Assembly: GCA_016840085.1 (NCBI GenBank)
Contig: JAEOTA010000012.1
Coordinates: 1-64,000 of the forward strand
Direction of reading: 5' to 3'
Source: Promethearchaeota archaeon
GTDB lineage: Archaea > Asgardarchaeota > Lokiarchaeia > Sigyniarchaeales > SOKP01
DNA length: 64,000 nucleotides
This document shows positions 11,115 to 21,511 of the stretch, piece by piece. The notes below the pieces were generated by a model. It did not search any database and was not told the origin of the DNA. It saw only the letters and a list, made by a program, of their open reading frames with translations. The position numbers and the translations under genes were made by a program. Positions within the stretch are counted from its first letter, which is position 1; each line of letters starts with the position of its first letter.

Positions 11115-12173
11115 CTAAAAATAAGACATATTATTTCTATTAGAAGCGATTCTACGTTGATAGATGAATAAGCAAAATAAATAACTTATCATTCCTGTAA
11201 TAAATCCAAATAGATGAGATATATAATTAATTCTGGGGTCGATGGTATAGACATAGAAAAATATGAAAATAGCAATGTATATTATTAACCAATTATGTTT
11301 TCTCTTTATTAGTAAAATAATAATAAATGCTCCTACTAATCCAAATATTGCTCCTGAGGCACCAGCTGATAATATAGAAGCATGTAATTGAAAAGATATC
11401 AACATGTATACTATATTACCCATCACACCAGAAATAATGTATACTATAAGGTATACAGGTTTAGAAAGAATATTATTAGCCTCAAAATAGGAACCTACAC
11501 AACACAAAAAAAGGGTGTTAATGAATAAAGAGAATCTTTCTAAATGTATAAAGATTGCAGTAAATATTCTCCATACTTCAAAGTTATTTAAAATTTTCTG
11601 TAAATCAAAAAATAAAAAATCTCCTATGTGATATATCTCAATCAAAAGAATATAAATTAAAATATTTATAACGCAAATAAAAATAGTGAGTTTTATTTCT
11701 TTAATTTTTGGAGTATGAATTTGTCTTCTGTAATTATCCAGAACTACATAATCATCATAGTTTTCGTTAAAAAGATATTTTACAACTAATGGATCACCAT
11801 CCCACAGATTTTTTAAAATTTCATCAATAAATACCTTTTTTGCACTCGAATCTCCAACTTCAACTAATTTTCTTAGTAGAGGAAATGATATAGCATATGG
11901 TAGGATTTCTGTATCATAATTATTTCTAATCCAAAATTTCAAAATATTAACAAAATTGTTGAAATAAGCATTATTTGAATCTTTATCAAATTTATTTTCA
12001 ACGTAATTACCTTGAAGGTTAGTTTTCTCTAATTGACTTTTACTTTTTTTTAATATTTTATTTATGAAAGAATATTCAAATTCTTGAAATCTTTCTTCCT
12101 GGATATAAATTGATATTTTATTCTGTTCTGAAGAAACTGTAATATAATCATTAATTATAATTTTTGAGTTCAT
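11115..12173 (-). CDS. Rhomboid-family intramembrane serine protease with N-terminal extension
   Basis: The C-terminal half (about residues 165-345) has six to seven membrane helices with the rhomboid active-site motifs: Ser in SAGASGAIFG near residue 272, His in ISHLFGF near 320, and a preceding HLERFSLFINTLFL segment like the HxxxN helix. It should cleave membrane-spanning substrates within the bilayer. The first 160 residues are a soluble mostly helical domain with no family I recognise; its YVVLDNYRR stretch precedes the first helix. It sits alone among sugar genes, 464 bases from GH130. Confidence 0.82.
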   Translation of the reverse strand: MNSKIIINDYITVSSEQNKISIYIQEERFQEFEYSFINKILKKSKSQLEKTNLQGNYVENKFDKDSNNAYFNNFVNILKFWIRNNYDTEILPYAISFPLLRKLVEVGDSSAKKVFIDEILKNLWDGDPLVVKYLFNENYDDYVVLDNYRRQIHTPKIKEIKLTIFICVINILIYILLIEIYHIGDFLFFDLQKILNNFEVWRIFTAIFIHLERFSLFINTLFLCCVGSYFEANNILSKPVYLIVYIISGVMGNIVYMLISFQLHASILSAGASGAIFGLVGAFIIILLIKRKHNWLIIYIAIFIFFYVYTIDPRINYISHLFGFITGMISYLFCLFIYQRRIASNRNNMSYF

Positions 12174-12698
12174 AACAAGTTTATAATTTAATTTTATTGT
12201 TCATTCCAATTTATGCAAATTGTTAACTTTAATTTATATTTATCTTATCCCCAATTATTATTTTTTGTCCTCAACTATTTTGTTTAATAGCAGAATTACT
12301 TTTTGGTTATCTTCTTACGTTTTCTATAGAAAATCAAGGTTTTTGCAATCATTTTGGATTTCTCAAGAATAATACTCAATGGAATAATGATAATTGAGAA
12401 CTTACAACAATAATTATATTAATAATTTTAGACTATATTGTTTTAAATTAATATAACTAAATTGATTAAGTTGCTATATGGATATTTTGATGATGAGAAC
12501 AAGGAGTATGAAATAACAAGACCAGACACTTAGTATAGCAACGATTAAAAAAATAGCAGGTATTAACCCTATATTTAGCTTAATTCCAAATTGTCTATTT
12601 ATTATAAATAAGAACAATGTAGTGGGATTAGTTAAAAAATTTTCTTTAAAAAATAATCATTTTTCAATAGATTTTCATTAGAGAAACTAGGCTTAGCT
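12174..12698. other. Intergenic region holding the GH94 relic
   Basis: The 525 bases between the rhomboid and GH1 genes are AT-rich. Apart from the GH94 relic at 12471-12533 I find no gene. Sequence after the relic does not continue the GH94 protein in any frame. Confidence 0.5.
12471..12533 (+). pseudogene. Relic of the 5' end of a GH94 phosphorylase gene
   Basis: Twenty codons, TTG to TAG, read LLYGYFDDENKEYEITRPDT. The DNA differs at about 7 of 60 bases from the start of the GH94 gene at 642-583, including the TTG start codon, and homology then stops abruptly. It is less like the start of the GH94 gene at 17228. The parental gene lies on the minus strand, this relic on the plus strand. 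It appears to be a decayed or recombined duplicate; expression as a small peptide cannot be excluded. Confidence 0.75.
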
Positions 12699-14087
<1,389 letters not shown>

Positions 14088-14303
14088 TTAATTAGGATTA
14101 TGTATTTAAAGTAAGATTTAAATTTATTTCAAAGATCTAATTGAACTTTTAATAGATTTATTTTTTCTTTATCTAGTCTTTCACCTGTTTTAATTAAAGT
14201 TTCATTTAAATCTAGGACAATTATAATGTTATTAATTCCCATAGGACTGAAAAAACTTCTAAATCATAAAAGAAATATTGTTTTTTCTGATATTGTACTA
14301 CTC

Positions 14304-16844
14304 TTAACAATTCCACCCTTGAACTTTGACTAAGACATTTTCAGTTACACTTTTCTTAGGTATAAAACCATCAATTTTCCTTCTCTCTGATGGTAAAAGA
14401 CTTATGCAATTATCATTCAAGTAGACAGGAGTAATAATTTTTTCAGTTTTTTCACCGATTAGAAAAACTCTGAGAAAAAAAGCAATCGCATCAGAAGTAT
14501 TTTCAAGATCTATAGAGATCTCATATAGCTGCTCACTTTCTTCTATATTAATAGATTTTTTTATTTCAGATTTTGGAAGATTTCGTAAAGCCCTCATATC
14601 AGCATGCTCTTTTAATGGTGTGTAAAACCATTTATCCTTTTCTTCGAAAATATCATTTCTTAATGAAAGCCAGTAAAAGTTCCGACTAATAATAGTTGAA
14701 TCCTCTTCAAGTGTAAGGATTAGAAAATAAACTTTAGAAAGTCCATTGATCTTAGGGATTGAAAAAAGTTCCTTTTTTGAGTATCTATCAATTATTATAT
14801 TGTTTATTGATTGACAAAATTTCTCTTTAAGATCCATATTGAGAATCTTAATTATGGCAGTAAGATTTTGCCTTTTCTGAAGAGTTTTGTTGATGAGAAT
14901 GACCGAGGCGTCATAATATGAGTATTGAATATGAATTGGTTCACAAGCTTTCTTAGAGCCAAAGAAAGCCCCATTAGGATTAAGATAATAATCGTACAAT
15001 TGCCAAATAAGGCTTGGCCAGGGACTGCACATCATCCAACCAATAACTCCAGTTGCTTTAGGAAAATTACTTGCATGAGCTTCATACATTGCTCTCCAGC
15101 ATTCATAAGCTAGTACTTGGGCTGTATTTGCAAAATCTTCTAGATCCATTGTTTTACCATATCGTTTCTCGATTGCTTCTTCAATTATTTTCGTATTGTT
15201 AAACGCACCAAGCCCTGTATGGTAATTCCAAACATCACTTCCAACATGCTTATAACCTTCAGGTAACATCAGCTGTAAACTCTCAAAAGGGGGGATGCAT
15301 ACATCAGGTCCCGTTTCTGTATTGAAACCATCGGCAGCACCTCTTCTTTCTTGTGAGTACCAATAGATTGGGGGAACATATGTATATGGACCAGTCATTT
15401 TTACTCCAGTTTCACCCATTAAGTCAGAAGGACGACTAGACGCGTTTGATATTGCAGGAAGACCAATGTATGTTTCTTCTAATACTTTGAGATAAACTTT
15501 CTCAACTGATTCTGGTGGTGGAAAATCACTTCCATAAAACCACGCAATAAAACTCGGATGGTTTCGTAATCGAAGAATCTGAGACTTTAATGATTCTTCT
15601 GCAATTCTAATATCACCTTTTTTCCAATTTTTCCATTTCTCCCAAAATGAACAGCAGCACCAACCAGCAAGAACAAGAATTCCTTCTTTATCACATAAAT
15701 TCCAGAAATGATCTGTCGCGAGTTTACCCTCAATTCTAATAGAATTCAAATTGAGATTTTTAACGAAAGCCACATCAATTGCATCTTTATCTTTAGATTG
15801 GCGTAACATCATATCTGGAGTCCAAGCAGCACCATATATGAGAATATCATGCCCATTTATTGTAAATATACGTGATCCGTGCTCATTTATAGTAGATTTT
15901 ATGTCTCTTATTCCAAAGATGATTTCCACAGAATCAGAAACCTCATTGTTAATTTTAACTTGAAGATCCAGCTTATATAACTCAGGTAAACCTAGATGAT
16001 AAGGCCACCATACACGAGGGTTATTTATTCTTGTATATGGGAACTCAATCTTCTTCATTTCATTTGGTTTCAAAATAATTTCTTTCCTGAACCTAATTTC
16101 TTCTACTTTTCCTTCGAGTATTGCCTGAATTTCTTCCTTTAGATTATTCTTTAGTTTTACACTTATTATTAAGTCTGCTTCTGTTAATGTTTCAATGTTT
16201 AGTTTGCTCCTCACAAAAGGATATTCCATAGCGACAGGTCCAGTAGAATAAAGAGTTATAGGTTGCCAAATACCCATATCATCATCAGGTGGCAGAGGAC
16301 ACCAATCAACGAAACTTATACTTAGATCGTCCGGATTTGGAGAAAAAATTTCTAAAGCGAGTACGTTTGTTGATTCTTGCTTTATTAAATGTGTTATATT
16401 AAAATTATATTGTCTATATGCTCCAATAACATAATCATTACCCGCAATCCGTTGCCCGTTTAACCAAATATTTGCAGAATAATTTATACCCTTGAAATGT
16501 AGCCAAAATTGCTTATTATTAATATCAATAGAATTTTCTAATTTGAATTCTTTTCTAAACCACCAAGAGCTTCTATAAGGACTATCATCCGGTTTATAAT
16601 GACTTTCGAAGTTCTGAGTTGTTACTTCTTTTTTGTATCCTGCTAATGATTTGAGATTAAGTCTATAATAAGGGTCCTCGATTTTTTTATTCTGTAGAAG
16701 ACCGTTTATTACTGTTGTTGGAATTTCAACTTTATACCAATCTTCTGGGTCGAAATCAATTGTTGAAATTGTTTCACCATGTTTGGATATCTTTTCAGAA
16801 GATTGCATTTGCCATTCTTTATCTAATGATAACTTGATATTCAT
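14304..16844 (-). CDS. GH2 exo-beta-D-glucosaminidase-like enzyme
   Basis: The 846-residue protein has the GH2 layout: an N-terminal sugar-binding jelly roll (YRSSWWFRKEF, HFKGINYSANIWLNG), immunoglobulin-like domain, TIM barrel and C-terminal beta domains. The barrel resembles the exo-beta-D-glucosaminidase (CsxA/GlmA) branch: FYGSDFPPPES has Asp where most GH2 enzymes have the acid/base Glu, and FNTETGPDVCIPP carries the nucleophile Glu about 70 residues later, close to the 469/541 spacing of CsxA. MTGPYTYVPPIYWY also matches that branch. It would release glucosamine from chitosan oligomers inside the cell, having no signal peptide. A beta-mannosidase role is the alternative. Confidence 0.8.
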   Translation of the reverse strand: MNIKLSLDKEWQMQSSEKISKHGETISTIDFDPEDWYKVEIPTTVINGLLQNKKIEDPYYRLNLKSLAGYKKEVTTQNFESHYKPDDSPYRSSWWFRKEFKLENSIDINNKQFWLHFKGINYSANIWLNGQRIAGNDYVIGAYRQYNFNITHLIKQESTNVLALEIFSPNPDDLSISFVDWCPLPPDDDMGIWQPITLYSTGPVAMEYPFVRSKLNIETLTEADLIISVKLKNNLKEEIQAILEGKVEEIRFRKEIILKPNEMKKIEFPYTRINNPRVWWPYHLGLPELYKLDLQVKINNEVSDSVEIIFGIRDIKSTINEHGSRIFTINGHDILIYGAAWTPDMMLRQSKDKDAIDVAFVKNLNLNSIRIEGKLATDHFWNLCDKEGILVLAGWCCCSFWEKWKNWKKGDIRIAEESLKSQILRLRNHPSFIAWFYGSDFPPPESVEKVYLKVLEETYIGLPAISNASSRPSDLMGETGVKMTGPYTYVPPIYWYSQERRGAADGFNTETGPDVCIPPFESLQLMLPEGYKHVGSDVWNYHTGLGAFNNTKIIEEAIEKRYGKTMDLEDFANTAQVLAYECWRAMYEAHASNFPKATGVIGWMMCSPWPSLIWQLYDYYLNPNGAFFGSKKACEPIHIQYSYYDASVILINKTLQKRQNLTAIIKILNMDLKEKFCQSINNIIIDRYSKKELFSIPKINGLSKVYFLILTLEEDSTIISRNFYWLSLRNDIFEEKDKWFYTPLKEHADMRALRNLPKSEIKKSINIEESEQLYEISIDLENTSDAIAFFLRVFLIGEKTEKIITPVYLNDNCISLLPSERRKIDGFIPKKSVTENVLVKVQGWNC

Positions 16845-17227
16845 AATTTTATATTCTTTTTTTTTGGATAATTTCTTTTATAGTTTAGTAATCCTTTTGG
16901 GAGGAAAGGGGAATTTATAATATTTAAGGAAAAAATTTTATAGCAGTATCTAAGTATTTATTTTGGTTTTATTTATTTGTTGTGGTCGATAGACCGACAT
17001 AATTCCTGACTTATCCTATCACCCCTAGCTGGATTTAGTAAATATTTAACAATATTATAAGGCTAAACTGTTATTTAAAATACCAAGATTAAAGTTAACA
17101 TTTTTTAAATTCTCTTACTACATGTATCTTTTTTTAGAAGTAAATATAAAAATAAAACGTTGTTTCAAAAACTATTTAAAGTCACAAACTATAGATTTTA
17201 AAATATATAATATTATTGGGATTATAA
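16845..17227. promoter_or_regulatory. Divergent promoter region of the GH2 and GH94 genes
   Basis: The 383-base spacer separates divergent glycosidase genes. An archaeal TATA-like element TATTTAAA lies about 50 bases before the GH94 start. A short inverted repeat GGTC-gata-GACC at 16984-16995 stands out as GC-rich in AT-rich surroundings and could be an operator. No gene is seen. Confidence 0.35.
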
Positions 17228-19594
17228 ATGCAATATGGATATTTTGATAATAAGAAAAAAGAGTATTTAATTACACAACCTGATACTCCTCTTCCATGGA
17301 TTAACTACTTAAGTAATGGTAAATATTGTGCTATGATTTCTAATACTGGAGGAGGATATAGTTTTTATATTGATCCAAGAGATCTAAGAATTCTTCGATA
17401 TAGATATAATAATTTACCAGTAGACAGACCGGGAAGATATATCTATATTAGAGATAATCATACTTCAGAATATTGGTCTCCTACATGGCAACCAGTTATG
17501 AAGAGTCTAGATAGTTATGAATGTCGACATGGGTTAGGTTATACAAAATTTTCATCATCCTATCAAGGAATTCATACCGAAATTCTTTATTTTGTACCAC
17601 TGGAGGATAATGTAGAGATTTGGTCTTTAACAGTTCAAAACACATCCTCTGAAAGAAAAGAATTAAATATCTTCTCATATGCTGAGTTTTGTCTTTGGAG
17701 TGCTATATCAGATCAAAGAGATCTTCAATATATTCAAAATGTTGCAGTTGCTAAATATAGTGAAAAGAATAAAGCTATTTTTTATCATCTATTTGATCTA
17801 TCCACCTATGTTGCATTTTTTTCTTCAAATGGTAATATAACAAGTTATGATTGCGATCGTGAAGCATTTATAGGAGATTATCGTTCTGAAGCAAATCCAA
17901 TAAGTGTTGAAAAAGGTAGATGTGGAGATTCTCAAGCTCTTGGGGGAAATCCTATTGCTGCTACATGCAATAAAATTGTATTAAATCCTAATGAATCTAA
18001 AAAAATTATATTTGTTTTAGGAGTTATTAAAGAAAAATCCCAAGCAACACAATTACTTTATAAATATGAGAAATTTGAGAATGTTGAGATTGAATTTTTA
18101 AAAATGAAGGAGGCTTGGGATAATTATCTAAAAAATCTTGTTGCAGAAACTCCAGATAAAGATTTCAATTCCATTATTAATATTTGGAATCCATATCAAT
18201 GTAAAACAACTTTTGATTGGGCGCGTTATGTTTCTTTTTATGAAACAGGAATTGGAAGAGGAATAGGTTTTCGTGATAGCAATCAAGATACTTTAGCCGT
18301 TTGTCATGCTCTTCCAAACCAGGTTCACGATCGGTTAATAGAACTTGCTAAAAACCAATTTGAAAGTGGAGAAGTGTATCATATTTATTTCCCTCTAACA
18401 GGTAAAGGTGGTTATCCCGATTATATTAATCCGATTATGAAATTCTTTGGAGATGATCATTTATGGTTGATTTTTGCTGTTAGTAATTATTTAAAAGAGA
18501 CAGGAGATATGTCAATTTTAGAAGAGAATATTAAATACGTTGAGGGATCTAAAGAAATTTTATATGAACATTTGAAAAGAGCAATACGATTCACAAATAA
18601 TAATACAGGGCCACACGGGTTTCCTTTGATAGGTACAGCCGATTGGAACGATACACTTCAACTCCATGGACCCAATAAACAAGGAGAAAGTGTAATGGTT
18701 GCTATGCAATACCATAAAGCATTATTAGATATAGATGAAATAGCAAAAGAATTCAATCGTAAAAATAATTTTATAGAATATAATAATTTGGCTGATAAAG
18801 TTAAAGAGAATATAAATAAAAATGCCTGGGATGGAGAATGGTATATTCGGGCTTTTGATGACGATGGAGAAGTAATAGGCAGTCAGAATAATGAAGAAGG
18901 TAAAATTTTTCTAAATACTCAATCATGGGCTGTTTTTAGTAAAGTTGCCTCAGAAGAGCGTGGTCTTCAATGTATGGATTCTGTGAGGAATTATCTTAAT
19001 ACTAATTATGGAATTAAATTATTATACCCTCCATATACACAATTTTATCCAAAAATGGGAGGAATATCTACATTTCCACCGGGTTTAAAAGAAAATGCTA
19101 GCATATTTTGTCATACTAATCCTTGGGCAGAAATTGCTGAATGTATCTTAGGTCGAGGTGATATTGCATATGAATATTATAAGAAAATCACTCCAACTAC
19201 AAAAAATAAAATTGCTGAAATACATCAAACTGAACCCTATATTTATTCTCAAATGATCACAGGTAATGATCATCCAAAATTTGGATCTGCGAAAAACTCA
19301 TGGCTTACAGGAACAGCATCATGGACATTGAAAGCTGCAACAGATTGGATTCTTGGGATACGACCACAATTTCATGGTTTGATGATAGATCCATGTATCC
19401 CAAAAAAATGGAATAAATTCAGAGTTATTAGATATTTTAGGAATGCAATTTATGATATAACCGTTCAAAATCCAGAACATTTATCAAAAGGAAATGCAAG
19501 AATAAGAGTAGATAATATTAAACAGGAAAATAATCTTGTACCTATCTTCAAAGATGGTAGGAAACATATTGTTGAGGTAAAAATTGAGCAATAA
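17228..19594 (+). CDS. GH94 disaccharide phosphorylase (cellobiose/chitobiose phosphorylase family)
   Basis: Complete 788-residue GH94 enzyme. The N-terminal beta-sandwich (residues 1-270) is followed by a helical linker and an (alpha/alpha)6 barrel. The barrel has RGIGFRDSNQDTLAV, the GTADWNDTLQL block near residue 470 with the catalytic Asp, and late conserved ITGNDHPKFGSAKNSWLTGTASW. Such enzymes split beta-1,4 disaccharides with phosphate to give sugar-1-phosphate, saving ATP. Cellobiose and N,N'-diacetylchitobiose phosphorylases share this layout; the exo-glucosaminidase-like neighbour makes an amino-sugar substrate plausible but unproven. It diverges from the GH2 gene. Confidence 0.92.
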   Translation: MQYGYFDNKKKEYLITQPDTPLPWINYLSNGKYCAMISNTGGGYSFYIDPRDLRILRYRYNNLPVDRPGRYIYIRDNHTSEYWSPTWQPVMKSLDSYECRHGLGYTKFSSSYQGIHTEILYFVPLEDNVEIWSLTVQNTSSERKELNIFSYAEFCLWSAISDQRDLQYIQNVAVAKYSEKNKAIFYHLFDLSTYVAFFSSNGNITSYDCDREAFIGDYRSEANPISVEKGRCGDSQALGGNPIAATCNKIVLNPNESKKIIFVLGVIKEKSQATQLLYKYEKFENVEIEFLKMKEAWDNYLKNLVAETPDKDFNSIINIWNPYQCKTTFDWARYVSFYETGIGRGIGFRDSNQDTLAVCHALPNQVHDRLIELAKNQFESGEVYHIYFPLTGKGGYPDYINPIMKFFGDDHLWLIFAVSNYLKETGDMSILEENIKYVEGSKEILYEHLKRAIRFTNNNTGPHGFPLIGTADWNDTLQLHGPNKQGESVMVAMQYHKALLDIDEIAKEFNRKNNFIEYNNLADKVKENINKNAWDGEWYIRAFDDDGEVIGSQNNEEGKIFLNTQSWAVFSKVASEERGLQCMDSVRNYLNTNYGIKLLYPPYTQFYPKMGGISTFPPGLKENASIFCHTNPWAEIAECILGRGDIAYEYYKKITPTTKNKIAEIHQTEPYIYSQMITGNDHPKFGSAKNSWLTGTASWTLKAATDWILGIRPQFHGLMIDPCIPKKWNKFRVIRYFRNAIYDITVQNPEHLSKGNARIRVDNIKQENNLVPIFKDGRKHIVEVKIEQ

Positions 19595-19766
19595 TAGTTT
19601 GTACTCAATTAATATAGAGGCATATTTCTGTGCTGAGGTAGTTGAAGATGAAATTGGAGGTTGTGTGCGGTAAGAAAGATTTGATGAAGAAAAACATGAA
19701 TTTACTGCTTGTTTAGTAAGTGGAAATCCTGTGGAATGTGCTGTGTATATCGCTAAGAGTTATTAA
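19584..19766 (+). pseudogene. Small ORF interrupted by in-frame TAA, downstream of GH94
   Basis: From a TTG that overlaps the GH94 stop, one frame reads 29 residues (ending EDEIGGCVR), a TAA at 19671-19673, then 30 more residues (ERFDEEKHEFTACLVSGNP and on) to a TAA at 19766. The amino-acid mix on both sides looks protein-like and acidic, so the TAA probably replaces one sense codon. I do not recognise the family. Nonsense mutation, sequencing error or two unrelated frames are the possibilities. Confidence 0.4.
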
Positions 19767-19868
19767 ATATAATTTAATCCTTTTCTATTTCTATATGATA
19801 AGAGTTTTTAATTATTCATAATAACAATAATTTTATTTAATCATTCAATTTGTTAACTGTGATTTAGT

Positions 19869-20045
19869 ATGGCAGATAAAGATGCTGTTTTAAAAGTTTT
19901 TAAGAACTCTGATAAGCCTCTTCGTCCGGGAGAAATCGCAAAAGAACTTGGGATTGAATCTAAAGAGATATCTAAATATATCAAAGAATTAAGAGAAGAG
20001 GGGAAGGTTTACTCGCCCAAACAATGTTTCTATGCCTTAAAATAA
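19869..20045 (+). CDS. Small winged-helix DNA-binding protein, 58 aa
   Basis: ATG to TAA encodes 58 residues: DAVLKVFKNSDKPLRPGEIAKELG, then IESKEISKYIKELREEGKV and a hydrophobic YALK end. This is a minimal helix-turn-helix with wing, as in MarR/TrmB-like stand-alone domains of archaea. The frame is compact and its codon use matches its neighbours. Its targets are unknown; it stands alone between the sugar island and the MBL gene. Confidence 0.75.
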   Translation: MADKDAVLKVFKNSDKPLRPGEIAKELGIESKEISKYIKELREEGKVYSPKQCFYALK

Positions 20046-20141
20046 GTAAATAGAAAAGTTTAATTAACTTTTCAACATTATTTTTTTAAAAGTAGCTAAA
20101 TCCTCAATAATTTCATTAAAAAAAAAGAAAATATAAAAAAA

Positions 20142-20306
20142 CTAATGGATGTAGTTTAGTGGTGTTTTTGATTGTTGTTCTTCCTTCACAAATTTAGTTT
20201 CAAAATTCATATAACCGCAATCTAAACATTTTACAGTTATAGGGGGGAAGTAACTTACCATTTTAGGCTTTTTCTTGGAAGAACAATTGGGGCAACAATA
20301 ATACAT
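20142..20306 (-). CDS. Small zinc-ribbon protein, 54 aa
   Basis: The minus strand from ATG at 20306 encodes 54 residues with two CxxC knuckles, CPNC near the start and CLDC at residues 27-30, separated by about 18 residues, which would bind one zinc. A strong Shine-Dalgarno GGAGGGG precedes the ATG by about ten bases. Such tiny zinc ribbons are frequent in archaea and often bind nucleic acid or proteins. No specific role can be assigned. Confidence 0.72.
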   Translation of the reverse strand: MYYCCPNCSSKKKPKMVSYFPPITVKCLDCGYMNFETKFVKEEQQSKTPLNYIH

Positions 20307-20550
20307 TCTTCGTAAACCCCTCCAATTTTTATTTTTCTTTTAATAAACACATATGAATTATTTTGGGTTGATTTTTCTTGATAATATTTTTTAAAGTACC
20401 AATAAAAAGTCCAATAATTTAACCCACTTATAATTGCTCTACATGAGCTTTATAAAATTCTATTTTCTATACTGTAAATAATAATTAATCCAAAAATTTA
20501 AGAGATTTAGAATCTTTAAATTTCTAAAAATCTTAACTTGAGAGTTTTTA

Positions 20551-21450
20551 ATGAACAATTTTGTCCAGCCCCTCTCTGATGAGTTTAAAAATATTTTTTT
20601 TATTGAAGGGGAGCAAAATGCAAGATATCCTTATTCTCATTCTTTTTTAATAGAAAATTATTTAATCGACACTGGTATTTCAAATAAAAGAGTAAAAAAA
20701 TTAAAGAGATTATTTCAAATCAATCATGTTTTATTAAGCCATTGGCATGAAGATCACATATCAGGAAATGGTTTGTTAAAAGGTGCAGAATTCTATTGTC
20801 ATAAAGACGATAAACCAGCAATTGAAGATATAGAAAAAATGTTCCCCTATTATAATGTTCAAAATACGACTGCTGGAGAAGAATTTAGGAAGCTACTTGA
20901 AATTTTTGGGATTGAAAATACTCACATTGATAAAACTTTTGAGGACAATGAAATTATTAACATTGGAGAACATTTGAAGTTAAAAGTTATTCATACTCCA
21001 GGCCATACAGCAGGACATTGTGGTTTTTATGAAATAAAAACTCAAATTGCATTCTTAGGGGATATAGATCTTACAAGATTTCCATATTATGCAAATATTG
21101 ATTCAAATTTAATTGATTTTGAGGATTCCATCGAAAAATTAAAAGATTTAGATATTAAGATTGTGTTAACTGGGCATAGAGATCCAATTGAAGGACAAGA
21201 CAATATAAAAGAAGAACTAGATAATTTCAAATCAATAATTCTTAAAAGAGATGAAAGAATATTAGAAAATCTTTCCGAGAAAATACCTATTAATGCAATA
21301 GATTTGAAACATAAAAATTTAATTTACAAGAGATATAATTATGAGAATTTTGAAGTAATCTCTGAGTTAGTAATGATTAAAAAGCATTTTGATAAATTTA
21401 TTATTAATGGTTTAATTGAGCCTAAAGAAAATGGTTTTGTTTTAAGTTGA
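20551..21450 (+). CDS. MBL-fold metallohydrolase
   Basis: Metallo-beta-lactamase superfamily hydrolase of 299 residues. The dinuclear metal site is visible: HWHEDH (HxHxDH), His in TPGHTAGH, Asp in GDIDL and His in TGHRDP. The C-terminal 90 residues hold a helical, possibly winged-helix domain like those of the LACTB2/glyoxalase II-related group. A TATA-like CTTTAAATT lies about 30 bases before the ATG, so the message may be leaderless. The substrate is unknown. Confidence 0.87.
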   Translation: MNNFVQPLSDEFKNIFFIEGEQNARYPYSHSFLIENYLIDTGISNKRVKKLKRLFQINHVLLSHWHEDHISGNGLLKGAEFYCHKDDKPAIEDIEKMFPYYNVQNTTAGEEFRKLLEIFGIENTHIDKTFEDNEIINIGEHLKLKVIHTPGHTAGHCGFYEIKTQIAFLGDIDLTRFPYYANIDSNLIDFEDSIEKLKDLDIKIVLTGHRDPIEGQDNIKEELDNFKSIILKRDERILENLSEKIPINAIDLKHKNLIYKRYNYENFEVISELVMIKKHFDKFIINGLIEPKENGFVLS

Positions 21451-21511
21451 TGGTAATCTTTTCTTTTAGCAAACGTTTTCCTATAAAACATGGTGGGGGA
21501 TGAAGATATAA

